Source: Ornithinibacillus xuwenensis | GTDB taxonomy: Bacteria > Bacillota > Bacilli > Bacillales > Amphibacillaceae | Direction of reading: 5' to 3' | Length of the DNA: 64,000 bases | Assembly (NCBI RefSeq): GCF_039614845.1 | Contig: NZ_JBDIML010000001.1 | Coordinates: 930,001 to 994,000, forward strand | Part shown: positions 42,093 to 51,483 of the stretch, one piece after another | Position numbering within the stretch: position 1 is the stretch's first letter | Layout of the letters: every line of letters begins with the position of its first letter | Notes under the pieces: model-generated | Database searches by the model: none | The model's input: the letters and a program-made list of their open reading frames with translations, nothing else | Told to the model about the DNA's origin: nothing | Program-made: the position numbers and the translations under genes

Positions 42093-43373
42093 CTACTGAT
42101 TTATTTTTAATGCTTCACTTGAAATGTCCATAATTGTTGTTCCTGGGTAATAAAACGAAAGTATCTCTCGATAGCTCTTTCCTTGAACCCCCATAAAATG
42201 TGCCCCCCATTGACTCATTCCAACTCCATGACCATAGCCTTTACCTTTCATGGTGTATACGTCACCATTTCTTTCTAAGGAATCAATTAGATAGCTCTTA
42301 AAGATTGTTCCACCAATCATCGGTCGAATTTGATTTAGGTTAACATCGTCAAGCTCAACTTGTTCAAATAACACAAGTCCTTCAAACAACCGTCTCATAA
42401 ATGAAATTGTAATAGAACCTTTAACACTTCTACCAGAATCAAGAACGGAACCATTCAATTCAAATTCAGGTATCGATAATATTTTGATATCGCCTGGATA
42501 TCCGTTACGATTTAACCAACTCTTCATCGTTGTTATGATATCTTCATCCTTTTCCTCTAATTTCCCCCACCAATCTTTCTTTTCGAAATCAATCTGGTCA
42601 TACTCAATTTGATTTTGGTACAGTGAAAAATCCCAAGGGTTCCTCGGATCGTATGGATCCTTCTTTATTGGAAAATACTGCAAGGCATTTCCGCCCCAGA
42701 CATTCGAATTGTTTTCGGTAATACCACCGTTGCTTGCTGAATAAAAGGTTTCAATTAACCGATTATTATACGTAACAACCTCACCCTTCGTTTCTTCAAC
42801 TGCTTGTGTTGTACCTGTATCCCACTCATACCCACCGTATGCTTGATAGCTAACGGTATCATCAATAATTTGGCCAAGCTTTGATACCGCATAAGTTCTT
42901 GCTGCTAAGGCCTGAGCCTTTAACGTTTCAATTCCCCAAGAAGAAAATACTTCAAATGGGACCACACCTTTTAAATAGTCCTCAAGAGGTAACTGGTTCA
43001 TTGGTCTTATTACGTTTTTCCCTTCTACCACAAATTCCATTGCACCTAAGTATGGTCTATCATTCACATAAACAATATGCTCATAATCATATGTTTGTGG
43101 TACAAGAATTAACCCCCCTCTAATCTCCTGTTTTTTCTCCCCTTTTTGTTTGACATAGAGATTACCGTTCTCTAAAAGTAATTGATATTTCACTCCTTCT
43201 TGGATGCTTAGCGTTGGATCTAGTGTAAAATATTCTCCTTTTATTTCAATGGATAATTCATCCGTTGACCCAACATAATTGACTAGCTTAACAGTTACCA
43301 TATTCTCTGCACTTACAAACGTTGGAATTAATAATAAAACTAGAAAAGTTACTAGAAATGTAATATGTCTCAT
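42093..43373 (-). CDS. SpoIID/LytB-domain secreted protein
   Basis: The 426-residue protein has a signal peptide (FLVTFLVLLLIPTFVSAEN) and a SpoIID domain (about 110-415) with PLEDYLKGVVPFEVFSSWGI, AQALAARTYAV, FYSASNGGITENNSNVWG and GKGYGHGVGMSQWGAHFM. SpoIID-type enzymes cleave denuded glycan strands. It is about 80 residues longer than B. subtilis SpoIID, mainly before and inside the domain, so a LytB-like paralogue is likely. Confidence 0.85.
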   Translation of the reverse strand: MRHITFLVTFLVLLLIPTFVSAENMVTVKLVNYVGSTDELSIEIKGEYFTLDPTLSIQEGVKYQLLLENGNLYVKQKGEKKQEIRGGLILVPQTYDYEHIVYVNDRPYLGAMEFVVEGKNVIRPMNQLPLEDYLKGVVPFEVFSSWGIETLKAQALAARTYAVSKLGQIIDDTVSYQAYGGYEWDTGTTQAVEETKGEVVTYNNRLIETFYSASNGGITENNSNVWGGNALQYFPIKKDPYDPRNPWDFSLYQNQIEYDQIDFEKKDWWGKLEEKDEDIITTMKSWLNRNGYPGDIKILSIPEFELNGSVLDSGRSVKGSITISFMRRLFEGLVLFEQVELDDVNLNQIRPMIGGTIFKSYLIDSLERNGDVYTMKGKGYGHGVGMSQWGAHFMGVQGKSYREILSFYYPGTTIMDISSEALKINQ

Positions 43374-43425
43374 GACTATATTTTTTCATGGTATCCTCGG
43401 TTTATTCATCCATAAAAAAAATTGA

Positions 43426-43455
43426 TTGACATATCTGTGTAGAATTGTGTAATAT
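43426..43455 (+). promoter_or_regulatory. Promoter of the PyrR-controlled permease gene
   Basis: TTGACA (43426-43431) and TAATAT (43450-43455) are separated by 18 bp, just upstream of the attenuator. Confidence 0.7.
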
Positions 43456-43475
43456 CATATTAAGTTCATACGGTT

Positions 43476-43618
43476 ACCTTTAAATCAGTCCTGTGAGACT
43501 GGCAAGGTGTAATAGACAGTGCGGCTGTCTTCATAAAAGCAGAAATCTTTAGTCATTATTCTGTTTTTATATGCTTACTTATAAGCACCTTGCCTAATAT
43601 ACTAGGCAAGGTGCTTTT
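43476..43618 (+). promoter_or_regulatory. PyrR-dependent transcription attenuator
   Basis: The 5-prime hairpin carries the PyrR recognition sequence CAGTCCTGTGAGACTG, closed by ACCTT (43476-43480) and AAGGT (43504-43508). A strong terminator follows: a 14-bp stem (43583-43596 with 43603-43616) and TTTT. GGCAAGGTG (43501-43509) is exactly complementary to CACCTTGCC (43586-43594) in the terminator, giving the antiterminator. The three structures exclude one another in the way known for pyr operon attenuators, so UMP-bound PyrR lowers expression. Confidence 0.93.
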
Positions 43619-43673
43619 CTTATATCTCTCACCTGGTAACTGATGAACAAAAGAGATAAGGGAGAGAAGAAAC

Positions 43674-44927
43674 ATGGCAAAATATAATGAAATTCAAGTG
43701 GATCAACGTTTACCATTCCTTCAAAGTTTACCATTAAGCTTTCAGCACTTATTCGCAATGTTTGGTTCTACTGTTTTAGTACCAATTATTTTTGGGGTAA
43801 ACCCATCTACTATTCTATTAATGAACGGTATAGGAACATTACTGTACATTTTTCTTACCAAAGGTAGGATTCCTGCATATCTAGGTTCGAGCTTTGCCTT
43901 TTTAGCACCAGTTGGCATCGTTATTGATCAATTTGGGTATGGCTATGCATTAGGAGGATTCCTAGCAGTAGGGATTATCTTAACACTTGTAGGTATATTG
44001 GTGAAATTTGCTGGCACAAAATGGATAGATGTACTGTTTCCTCCGGCTGCCATGGGTGCAATTGTTGCCGTTATCGGGTTAGAGCTTGTTCCAGTTGCGG
44101 CCGGTCAAGCTGGGATTATTGGTGAAAACATCGACTCGACTACTGTTACAGTTTCCTTATTAACACTAGGAATTACGGTTATAGGTTGGGTAACATTTCG
44201 AGGGTTCTTCAAAATAATTCCAATTCTAATTGGATTTATTGCAGGATATATCCTTGCTGCCATGTACGGCTTAGTTAATTTTGAAAAGGTGAAAGAAGCA
44301 GACTGGTTTACTATTCCTGAATTTTATTCCATGCAATTCGATTGGTCAGCTATACTAATTATTATCCCTGCAGCACTTGTCTTAATCCCAGAACATATTG
44401 GGCATTTATTTGTAACAAGTAATATCGTGAAGAAGGATCTAGCAAAAGACCCAGGTCTAGATCGCTCTTTCCTCGGAAACGGGATTTCAACAATTTTATC
44501 AAGCTTTGTTGGATCAACTCCAAATACAACATATGGTGAAAACATTGGAGTATTAGCCATCACAAGAGTATACTCCACATGGATTATCGGTGGAGCAGCA
44601 ATAATTGCAATTCTTCTATCATTTATTGGAAAGCTTTCAGCACTAATTTCTTCAATTCCAGAAGCTGTACTTGGAGGAATTTCCTTACTATTATTCGGAA
44701 TCATTGCCGCAAGTGGGATTCGCATGCTAGTAGAAGCTAAAATAGATTATAGTAAGTCCCAAAATTTAATTTTAACTTGTGTCATCCTAGTAATTGGGAT
44801 TAGTGGAGCAAAAATACAAATTGGAGAAGAAGTTGGACTATCTGGAATGGGTCTAGCAACTGTCGTGGGCATTATCCTTAGTATCATGTTTAAAATATTT
44901 GACATCCTAAAGCTATCAAACGAATAA
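43674..44927 (+). CDS. pyrP: Uracil permease (NCS2 family, PyrP/UraA)
   Basis: The 417-residue nucleobase:cation symporter has about 14 helices and the NCS2 signature SFVGSTPNTTYGENIGVLAI. It also has LGSSFAFLAPV and LIPEHIGHLFVTS. It starts behind AAGGGAGAG. The PyrR attenuator upstream shows that expression follows pyrimidine need and supports uracil over purine substrates. The pyr biosynthetic genes are not adjacent, unlike in B. subtilis. Confidence 0.92.
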   Translation: MAKYNEIQVDQRLPFLQSLPLSFQHLFAMFGSTVLVPIIFGVNPSTILLMNGIGTLLYIFLTKGRIPAYLGSSFAFLAPVGIVIDQFGYGYALGGFLAVGIILTLVGILVKFAGTKWIDVLFPPAAMGAIVAVIGLELVPVAAGQAGIIGENIDSTTVTVSLLTLGITVIGWVTFRGFFKIIPILIGFIAGYILAAMYGLVNFEKVKEADWFTIPEFYSMQFDWSAILIIIPAALVLIPEHIGHLFVTSNIVKKDLAKDPGLDRSFLGNGISTILSSFVGSTPNTTYGENIGVLAITRVYSTWIIGGAAIIAILLSFIGKLSALISSIPEAVLGGISLLLFGIIAASGIRMLVEAKIDYSKSQNLILTCVILVIGISGAKIQIGEEVGLSGMGLATVVGIILSIMFKIFDILKLSNE

Positions 44928-44931
44928 CATG

Positions 44932-44970
44932 AAAAGAGCTTGCAGTTAGTCTGAAACTGCAAGCTCTTTT
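44932..44970. terminator. Bidirectional terminator between pyrP and topB
   Basis: A 16-bp perfect stem (44932-44947 with 44955-44970) starts AAAAGAGCTTGCAG and has T tracts on both strands. Confidence 0.9.
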
Positions 44971-47136
44971 CTATTTCTTCTCAAATTCCATACTCCATGA
45001 ATAATACTGATTATCTGGATTTTTTTCATAGCTTAAATATGCATTAAATTTCTTACCTTGTTTGCTCGTTAATCCCTTTACATAGGCCTTTTGGTTCTTC
45101 AGCAGGCTCTTTACCATTGTTTTTGTGGGCTTTTTCTTTAATGCTCGCAAATACTTATCATTTTTCCAAATTGCAAATTTGCAACCGTTTTTCCAGTTAC
45201 TGCAGCCAAATCCTTTACTGCCTTCTACTATCTTGCCACCGCAAGCTGGGCAAGCTCCTAGAACTTCATGAGATTGAGAAGCGCTCGATGTTGTGGTAAC
45301 CTCCTGTATTGTTACCTCTTGGTCCAGTTTAATTTCTTCTACTGATTGCTTCGTAAATTGAAAGACAGTATTTAAAAACTCTCTTTTCGGTACAGCCCCT
45401 TTTTGAATATCGGATAAGGATTTTTCAAGACGACCTGTAAACTCCAGGTCAAATAAAGATTTTACAGGAAATGTTTCCACTAGATTTCTACCTAACTCCG
45501 TGCATAATAGGCTTTTACCTTGTGTGTTAATATAACCAACATCCTTTAGTTTCTTTATCGTTTCCGCCCTAGTTGCTGGTGTTCCAATGCTAAAACCAGT
45601 TAAAATGCTTCCCACAAATTCGACATCATCGTCCTCTTTAAAGCTTTTCCCACAGGTTTCCATAACTCTAAGTAATGTTTTTTCTGTATGTGGCTTTGGG
45701 GGTTTGGTAACATGTGCTGTTACTTCTGCATTTGTCACCTTCATTCGTTCACGAAGTTGAACGATTGGCAATAGCTTGTCCTTTGAAACGATTTTTTCTA
45801 CCTTCTTCCACCCTTCAACAAGCTGCACACGCCCCTTTGATTCAAATATCCCTTTTACTGCTTCATCAACTATTTTCGTATGAATCTTTGTCTCTTCAAA
45901 TTCAGCTACCGGCATAAATTGCATTATGAAGCGATTCTTGATTCCATCATAAACAATTTGCTCGTCAACGCTTAACCGTTTTGGTTTCATATATGTTGGA
46001 ATTATCGCACTATGACTTTCTACTTTAGCATTATTAAAAACACGATTCGTCTTCATAAATTTAATTTCACTTTTATAGGGTAAATCCTCTGCTAACGTGT
46101 CTAATACCTTAGCTGTTTTCCCTACTAAGGTTTCTTCTAGAGCAGTACTCGATGTTCTAGGATAGGTAATAAACTTTTTCTCATATAGTGACTGTGCAAC
46201 CTTTAGAACCTTGTCCGAAGTCCATCCCTTATATTTACTAGTAATATGTCCTTGTAAGCTTGAGAGATTAAACAGAAATGGTGGAAATTCCTTTTTCTTC
46301 TCAACTTTTTTATCGATAACAATTGCTTCTTTTTGTTGAATTAGTTCTTGTAATGTATCCAAATTTTCTCTTTGCTTAAATTTATCCTCAGAATTTTCGA
46401 TGTAGGCTCCCTCATAGATATCATTATTTTCTGTTTGAAAAGTAGCCATAAGTTTAAAATAATCTTCTGGTACAAAAGATTTAATTTCTTTATCACGATC
46501 ATAAATAATCTTCAAAGTAGGAAGTAATACCCTCCCAATGTTTAACGCCTTCCCCTTCCCTTTTTGATATTTTAAGGTTGCTACTGAGGTTAAGTTAATG
46601 CCTATTACCCAGTCTGCCCACTGTCGACTAACACCAGCATCTTGTAGAGGTCGTAGCTCTTCATTTGGACGTAATAATTCTAATCCTTTCAGTACTTCAT
46701 CCTTTGTCCATTCATTTAATAATAATCGGTATACAGGCTTAACCGGCTTAGCTCGGTAAATAATACTGTCTCCAATTAATTGCCCTTCTCGATCATAATC
46801 ACAAGCCGAAATAATTGCAGAAATATCCTGTCTTTTCATAAGGGAATGGATGATGCTCAGTTGCTTTTTCGCACCTTGGTCTGCCCATTGTCTATTCTTT
46901 GGGTTACTTTTCACTTTATATTCAAACTTGGCTGGGATAAATGGAAAATTATCCATTTTCCTCCTGGCCATTTTATTATCATAGTCTTTTGCATCATTCA
47001 ACTGTAGCAAATGTCCAAATGCCCAGGTTATAAGGTATTGATTTCCCTCAAAATAGCCATCCTTCTTAACCTTTATCCCAAGTGCATCGGCGATATTTTT
47101 GGCAACTGAAGGTTTTTCTGCAAGTATTAATTTCAT
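44971..47136 (-). CDS. topB: DNA topoisomerase III
   Basis: The start at ATG 47136 has AGGTG nearby; the frame is open to 47154. The 721-residue type IA enzyme has the Toprim domain (EKPSVAKNIADALG, acidic triad in SACDYDREGQL), the catalytic tyrosine in KKFITYPRTSSTAL, and one C-terminal zinc finger (CPACGG...CSNWKNGC). It relaxes and decatenates DNA. Length equals B. subtilis TopB. It is monocistronic. Confidence 0.94.
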   Translation of the reverse strand: MKLILAEKPSVAKNIADALGIKVKKDGYFEGNQYLITWAFGHLLQLNDAKDYDNKMARRKMDNFPFIPAKFEYKVKSNPKNRQWADQGAKKQLSIIHSLMKRQDISAIISACDYDREGQLIGDSIIYRAKPVKPVYRLLLNEWTKDEVLKGLELLRPNEELRPLQDAGVSRQWADWVIGINLTSVATLKYQKGKGKALNIGRVLLPTLKIIYDRDKEIKSFVPEDYFKLMATFQTENNDIYEGAYIENSEDKFKQRENLDTLQELIQQKEAIVIDKKVEKKKEFPPFLFNLSSLQGHITSKYKGWTSDKVLKVAQSLYEKKFITYPRTSSTALEETLVGKTAKVLDTLAEDLPYKSEIKFMKTNRVFNNAKVESHSAIIPTYMKPKRLSVDEQIVYDGIKNRFIMQFMPVAEFEETKIHTKIVDEAVKGIFESKGRVQLVEGWKKVEKIVSKDKLLPIVQLRERMKVTNAEVTAHVTKPPKPHTEKTLLRVMETCGKSFKEDDDVEFVGSILTGFSIGTPATRAETIKKLKDVGYINTQGKSLLCTELGRNLVETFPVKSLFDLEFTGRLEKSLSDIQKGAVPKREFLNTVFQFTKQSVEEIKLDQEVTIQEVTTTSSASQSHEVLGACPACGGKIVEGSKGFGCSNWKNGCKFAIWKNDKYLRALKKKPTKTMVKSLLKNQKAYVKGLTSKQGKKFNAYLSYEKNPDNQYYSWSMEFEKK

Positions 47137-47257
47137 TGGTACACCTACTTTCAATTAGAAAAAAATCGGAAGGATAAAAGCGATTGTTTTTCGGAGTTTT
47201 TTATAGAAGAATACATGAGTGAATCTATTATACTATAATTGAAAATAATAATGTAAG

Positions 47258-47292
47258 TTAAAAACTGTCTTAGCAATTTAACTAAGACAGTT
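47258..47292 (-). terminator. Terminator of the manganese catalase gene
   Basis: AACTGTCTTAG (47263-47273) pairs with CTAAGACAGTT (47282-47292); the minus strand continues TTTTT. Confidence 0.85.
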
Positions 47293-47307
47293 CGATACCA
47301 AGAGCTA

Positions 47308-48171
47308 TTACTTCGTATTTGGATCTGGTGTATCATCTGACTTCCTCAATACTGCTGGTGGCGTATTAAAGATATATGGTGGTGCTGGTGACAGTTTTGG
47401 TTTTTTACCATATGCCACAGGATGATCAACATAATTAAATACGCCTAATCCATCCATACTCGGTCCATGAGCCCATCGACCTTTTGCGCTTTCATCACCT
47501 TTTGAGTAATTAAACAATGTGTATGAAACCTCTTGCTTCTCTAGCTTACGAGGGAATGTGCTTGGTACAACAATATTTTCTTTTTCTTCCAATTCACGAA
47601 TTGCTGCATACCATTGATTTTGATGCATTGTATCTCTTGCTATTAACCAAGATAGCATATCCTTAACGCCACGGTCATCAGTCTGCTCATACAGTCTAGA
47701 TACCTGTAATCTTCCTTGAGATTCTGCTGTTAGATTATGACGGAAATCTGCTAATAGATTCCCACTGGCAATAATATAGTTTGCAGTCCACCGATTTCCA
47801 TTACTATCAGCTGGCATTGCTCCTAATCCGGAAACAATTGTATGTTGAGGATTAGACCCACCTAATATAGCAGCTACTACTGGATTTACAGAATCATCTA
47901 ATTCTAAATCAGGCGTGCCATCTAATAATCTAGCAATCATAGTAGCTAACATTTCAATATGTGCTAATTCCTCTGCCCCTGTATCCATTAATAAATCTTT
48001 ATATTTACCTTCGCCACCTCGAACATTCCATCCCTGAAATAAATACTGCATCGCAACCGAAATCTCACCAAATTGCCCACCAAGTACTTCTTGCAGTCTA
48101 CGTGCAAACACTGGATCTGGACGGTCTGGCTTCGCTCGATACTGTAATTCCTTTACGTGATAAAACAACAC
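47308..48171 (-). CDS. Manganese catalase
   Basis: The start is placed at GTG 48171 (TTG 48168 is equally close) because AGGAG is five to eight bases upstream and family members begin near FYHVKELQ. The product of about 287 residues keeps the dimanganese region GGQFGEISVAMQYLFQGW, DTGAEELAHIEM, NLTAESQGRLQVSRLYE and ARDTMHQNQW. It decomposes hydrogen peroxide. Close relatives occur as spore-coat proteins such as YdbD/CotJC-like proteins, so a role in spores is possible. Confidence 0.92.
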   Translation of the reverse strand: MLFYHVKELQYRAKPDRPDPVFARRLQEVLGGQFGEISVAMQYLFQGWNVRGGEGKYKDLLMDTGAEELAHIEMLATMIARLLDGTPDLELDDSVNPVVAAILGGSNPQHTIVSGLGAMPADSNGNRWTANYIIASGNLLADFRHNLTAESQGRLQVSRLYEQTDDRGVKDMLSWLIARDTMHQNQWYAAIRELEEKENIVVPSTFPRKLEKQEVSYTLFNYSKGDESAKGRWAHGPSMDGLGVFNYVDHPVAYGKKPKLSPAPPYIFNTPPAVLRKSDDTPDPNTK

Positions 48172-48302
48172 CCTCACTCCTTCTATTCTAGGTAAAATAA
48201 CCACTCTTTAATTAGGTATTCATCATCAAAGTGATTGGTGACTACCAAGAAGCCCAATTACGATATGTCCTCTGGTGTTGTTACTTCTAGAGAGCTGTAC
48301 AT

Positions 48303-48332
48303 AAAAAACAAAACAATCATGAAACGATTGTT
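48303..48332 (-). terminator. Terminator of the dacC-like gene
   Basis: AACAATC (48312-48318) pairs with GATTGTT (48326-48332), and the minus strand ends in TTTGTTTTTT. Confidence 0.75.
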
Positions 48333-49714
48333 CTGTTCTTTTCTGTGACGATATATTTTACTAATCTATCAATGATTGGTGGACCATCCTCTTCATCTAA
48401 TAAATTATTTAGCATTATGGAAAAGATTAACTCTTCTCCTTCCCTTGTTGTTAAGTATCCGGATAATGTACTGACTCCCATAATAGTACCAGTCTTGGCA
48501 TTTACATTTAACCCATCCAGTCGATCTCGTAATGTTCCGCCTACCATCCGATTTTGATCCCCCGCAACTGGTAGTGATTGATAAAAAGAGGGAAACCACT
48601 TTTCTTTTTGCACATGAAATAATAATTTTGATATTTCGTTGGCTGGTACAAGATTAACATGTGAGATACCTGATCCATCTCGGACAACTAACTTTTCTAT
48701 ATCTACTCCCCATTCCTGGATTCTTGAGTTTAGCACTTCTAATCCGCTATCCCAGCTTCCATCTCCCTTCATTACCTTTCCCATTTCTTTAACGAGTACT
48801 TCTCCATGACCATTATTACTTAGCTTCATAAATGGAGTGCAAAGCTCTGCTAATGGCATAGATTGGCACTCACTTATTAACAATGCCTGACTAGGAGTTG
48901 TTCCTGTGATAATATTTCCATTTAATTTAATTTCTTTCTTTGATAGGGCTTGTTGAAACAAGTGTAGGGCGTAATATGTTGGTTCCCATATGGCAATCCA
49001 CTCTCGAACAGCTTCTGAGTCTGTTGGAATAATCCCCTCTACAATAACAAGATTTTCGCCATGTCTTCTGGTTATTGTCAGCTCTGGCTCCTCTTCACTA
49101 GTCGTGGAATAGCTAGTAATTGCTTTGTTTATAATCTGTACATAGTCGTTCTCTGGTGTCACGGTAATATTGGGACTATCTCCAGCATGATTAGTTGGAG
49201 AAATTTCTAGCATGATTGTACCCGAATCATAGTCTTCAGTTGGCGAAGCGGTTAATGCCGAAACCTGAGCGCCATAGTAACAATGCTCATCACTCCAATT
49301 TAAATCTTTTGATAATCGAACACTATCATACCAAGAATCATCACCAATGATGTTTCCAGTAATTTGACTGATTCCTCGCTCTTTTAAAACGTGAGCGAAT
49401 CGTTCAAAGTCAGCTATTAATAACGTTGGATCTCCTTTTCCTTTCAGATAAAGATTTCCTAATAACCTTTCATCAACTATTTCACCGTCCGTCCACAGCT
49501 CTGTCTTAAATAAATAATCCTCTCCTAATACATCTAAACCCGCTGCACAAGTAAAAAGCTTCAAATTAGATGCTGGATGTAATCGAATATTTCCCATATG
49601 TTCATACTCTAATTCACCTGACTTCCTAGAACGTATACTTACGCCAATTAGAGAACCAGTTAATTTTGCTTCTTTCTTAAATTTGGACTCAAAACTATCC
49701 CAGAACTCATTCAA
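48317..49714 (-). CDS. D-alanyl-D-alanine carboxypeptidase/endopeptidase (PBP4/DacC family, S13) without signal peptide
   Basis: TTG at 49714 is preferred as start because AAAGGTGGGG lies just upstream (MNEFWDSFESKFKK), giving 465 residues. The catalytic motifs are SNLK in HPASNLKLFT, SNN in KLSNNGHGE and KTG in NAKTGTIMG. Family members trim peptidoglycan peptides outside the cell, but neither the TTG nor the ATG start gives a signal peptide or membrane anchor. That is unusual and may mean cytoplasmic or spore-associated activity. Confidence 0.88.
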   Translation of the reverse strand: MNEFWDSFESKFKKEAKLTGSLIGVSIRSRKSGELEYEHMGNIRLHPASNLKLFTCAAGLDVLGEDYLFKTELWTDGEIVDERLLGNLYLKGKGDPTLLIADFERFAHVLKERGISQITGNIIGDDSWYDSVRLSKDLNWSDEHCYYGAQVSALTASPTEDYDSGTIMLEISPTNHAGDSPNITVTPENDYVQIINKAITSYSTTSEEEPELTITRRHGENLVIVEGIIPTDSEAVREWIAIWEPTYYALHLFQQALSKKEIKLNGNIITGTTPSQALLISECQSMPLAELCTPFMKLSNNGHGEVLVKEMGKVMKGDGSWDSGLEVLNSRIQEWGVDIEKLVVRDGSGISHVNLVPANEISKLLFHVQKEKWFPSFYQSLPVAGDQNRMVGGTLRDRLDGLNVNAKTGTIMGVSTLSGYLTTREGEELIFSIMLNNLLDEEDGPPIIDRLVKYIVTEKNRTIVS

Positions 49715-49946
49715 AAAATCCCCACCTTTTTTCATTTATTTAATGTATTAATTGAAGGATATTCACTAAATCACTGAAAATTCAATTAAATTTTAAAGTA
49801 AATTGCCCTTTTTTCAGGAAAACTTTCCTGATTTTCCTCCAGAAGAAGCAAAATTCTACCCTTTTCTACACTTTATTGAATATTGCCACGATGATATAGT
49901 ATTCTAAGTTGTTTTTCATTATAATGAAACCCATGGAGGTGAGAAT

Positions 49947-51218
49947 GTGGGAATTGATGTTGGACAAGCTATTAAAATTAATCGGCTGCGATTGAATATG
50001 ACACAATCTGATTTAGCAAAAGGTATAATATCGGTTTCTTACTTATCCAAAATAGAAAATGGTACTGCAGAGCCACCACATGAGGTACTTGAGCTTCTAA
50101 GTGAAAGATTACAATTAAATCCTCTGGAACCTGGAATACAAATTGATCACAATACCGTAATCCGATGGTTTCATCATCTTCTTCGTTCAAATGTTGATGA
50201 GTCCATTCGAATCTACAACAAGCTCAGACATAATTTAACGAACGCAATTGACAAAAAATTACTATCACTCATTGAGATACACAAGCTTCATTACTACATC
50301 CTAATTAATGACAAAACTGAGGCAGAGAACCTCGTCTTTTCTCTACAAAAAAGTTCCAAGCGATTTAACGAAGTTGAAAAATACTATTACTACAAGTTTC
50401 TTGGAAACTATCATTATTCCCTACTGTCTTTCAAAAAGGCTCTGGAATACTACCAAACAGCAGAACAATATGGTAAATCGGAAATATTTCATCAAAACGA
50501 GGAAATCAATAATCTTTACTATTTAATTGGTAATGTGGCGAGTAAGGTTAGGCAAACACACTTATGCCTACTTTATACGATACGCGCACTTGAATATTAT
50601 CAGAGCAACTATGACTTAAAAAAATGTGCTGAATGCCATATTCTTCAAGGTATTTCTTATCGAAGAATAAACGAAATTGAAAAAGCTAAAGAAAGCTATC
50701 GATATGCAATAAATATTGCTGAGAAGATTGAGGATAAGGAAACTCTAAAACTAGGTTATCAAAACCTCGGAACACTTAACTCAATTGGTAAAGATTCTAT
50801 AGAAGCAATTGATTACTTTCTAAAAAGCTACGAATTAAGAAAAAACGATAGAGTTGATAGGAGAATTGTACCCGTTTCAAGTTTAATGAAGGAATATTAC
50901 TCTTTAGGTGATATAAAAAATTCACAAGTTTGGCTTGAGATTGGATTAAATTTGTGCAAGTCTTTAGAGCCTATTGATTCAGTTTATGTATATGAATTTG
51001 ACGTCTATAATTTTTTAATTACTGGTTATGATAACTCTTTTGAAAAACTAATTATTAAAAAAATCATTCCATTTTTTGAAGCGCGAGAACTTTACTATGA
51101 AAAATCTGTCTACTTAGAACTTCTTGCGAATTATTATAAACAAAACCGAAAGTATAAATTATCTACTTACTATTATGAAGAAGCATTCAAAACTATTTCC
51201 AAAATTATTAATATTTGA
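49947..51218 (+). CDS. NprR/PlcR-like HTH-TPR quorum-sensing regulator
   Basis: The 423-residue protein starts at GTG behind GGAGGTGA. Residues 7-63 form an XRE-type HTH (LNMTQSDLAKGIISVSYLSKIEN) and residues about 70-420 form TPR helices (LGNYHYSLLSFKKALEYYQT, YYSLGDIKNSQVWLEIGLNL). This is the RRNPP layout and the length equals NprR of the B. cereus group. A secreted pro-peptide gene follows by 16 bp. The mature peptide is expected to be imported by an Opp system and bind the TPR domain. The targets are unknown; the neighbouring 51484-54597 operon and dacC are candidates. Confidence 0.85.
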   Translation: MGIDVGQAIKINRLRLNMTQSDLAKGIISVSYLSKIENGTAEPPHEVLELLSERLQLNPLEPGIQIDHNTVIRWFHHLLRSNVDESIRIYNKLRHNLTNAIDKKLLSLIEIHKLHYYILINDKTEAENLVFSLQKSSKRFNEVEKYYYYKFLGNYHYSLLSFKKALEYYQTAEQYGKSEIFHQNEEINNLYYLIGNVASKVRQTHLCLLYTIRALEYYQSNYDLKKCAECHILQGISYRRINEIEKAKESYRYAINIAEKIEDKETLKLGYQNLGTLNSIGKDSIEAIDYFLKSYELRKNDRVDRRIVPVSSLMKEYYSLGDIKNSQVWLEIGLNLCKSLEPIDSVYVYEFDVYNFLITGYDNSFEKLIIKKIIPFFEARELYYEKSVYLELLANYYKQNRKYKLSTYYYEEAFKTISKIINI

Positions 51219-51234
51219 AAGGAGGTGAACTAAA

Positions 51235-51387
51235 TTGAAGCATTTTATTCTAACAGTACTCTTGTTGACTTTTCTTTTTGTATCAGGGAGTCTCGTCGTT
51301 ACTGCAAATTCCATATCTTCTTTTAATGAAGATAATGAGTTTGCAGACCCTGATTTAAATGATGAAGAGCCGGATCCTTGGTACTAA
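51235..51387 (+). CDS. Secreted 50-residue pro-peptide, probable signalling peptide for the regulator at 49947
   Basis: The TTG at 51235 follows a full AAAGGAGGTGA site. The product has a basic start and hydrophobic core (MKHFILTVLLLTFLFVSGSL), a signal-peptidase-like VVTA-NS junction at 24/25, and a short acidic mature part of 26 residues ending NDEEPDPWY. Small size, export signal and location directly after an HTH-TPR regulator are the hallmarks of NprX/PapR/Phr-type precursors. The active pheromone would be a five to eight residue C-terminal fragment (inference). Confidence 0.75.
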   Translation: MKHFILTVLLLTFLFVSGSLVVTANSISSFNEDNEFADPDLNDEEPDPWY

Positions 51388-51483
51388 TAACAAGCAAATT
51401 GTAGCAAACAAAAAATTTTCTTACCTTCTCCTGACAAAGCAGGAATGAAATTAGACAGTTCCACTGACTTATACATCCCCGCT

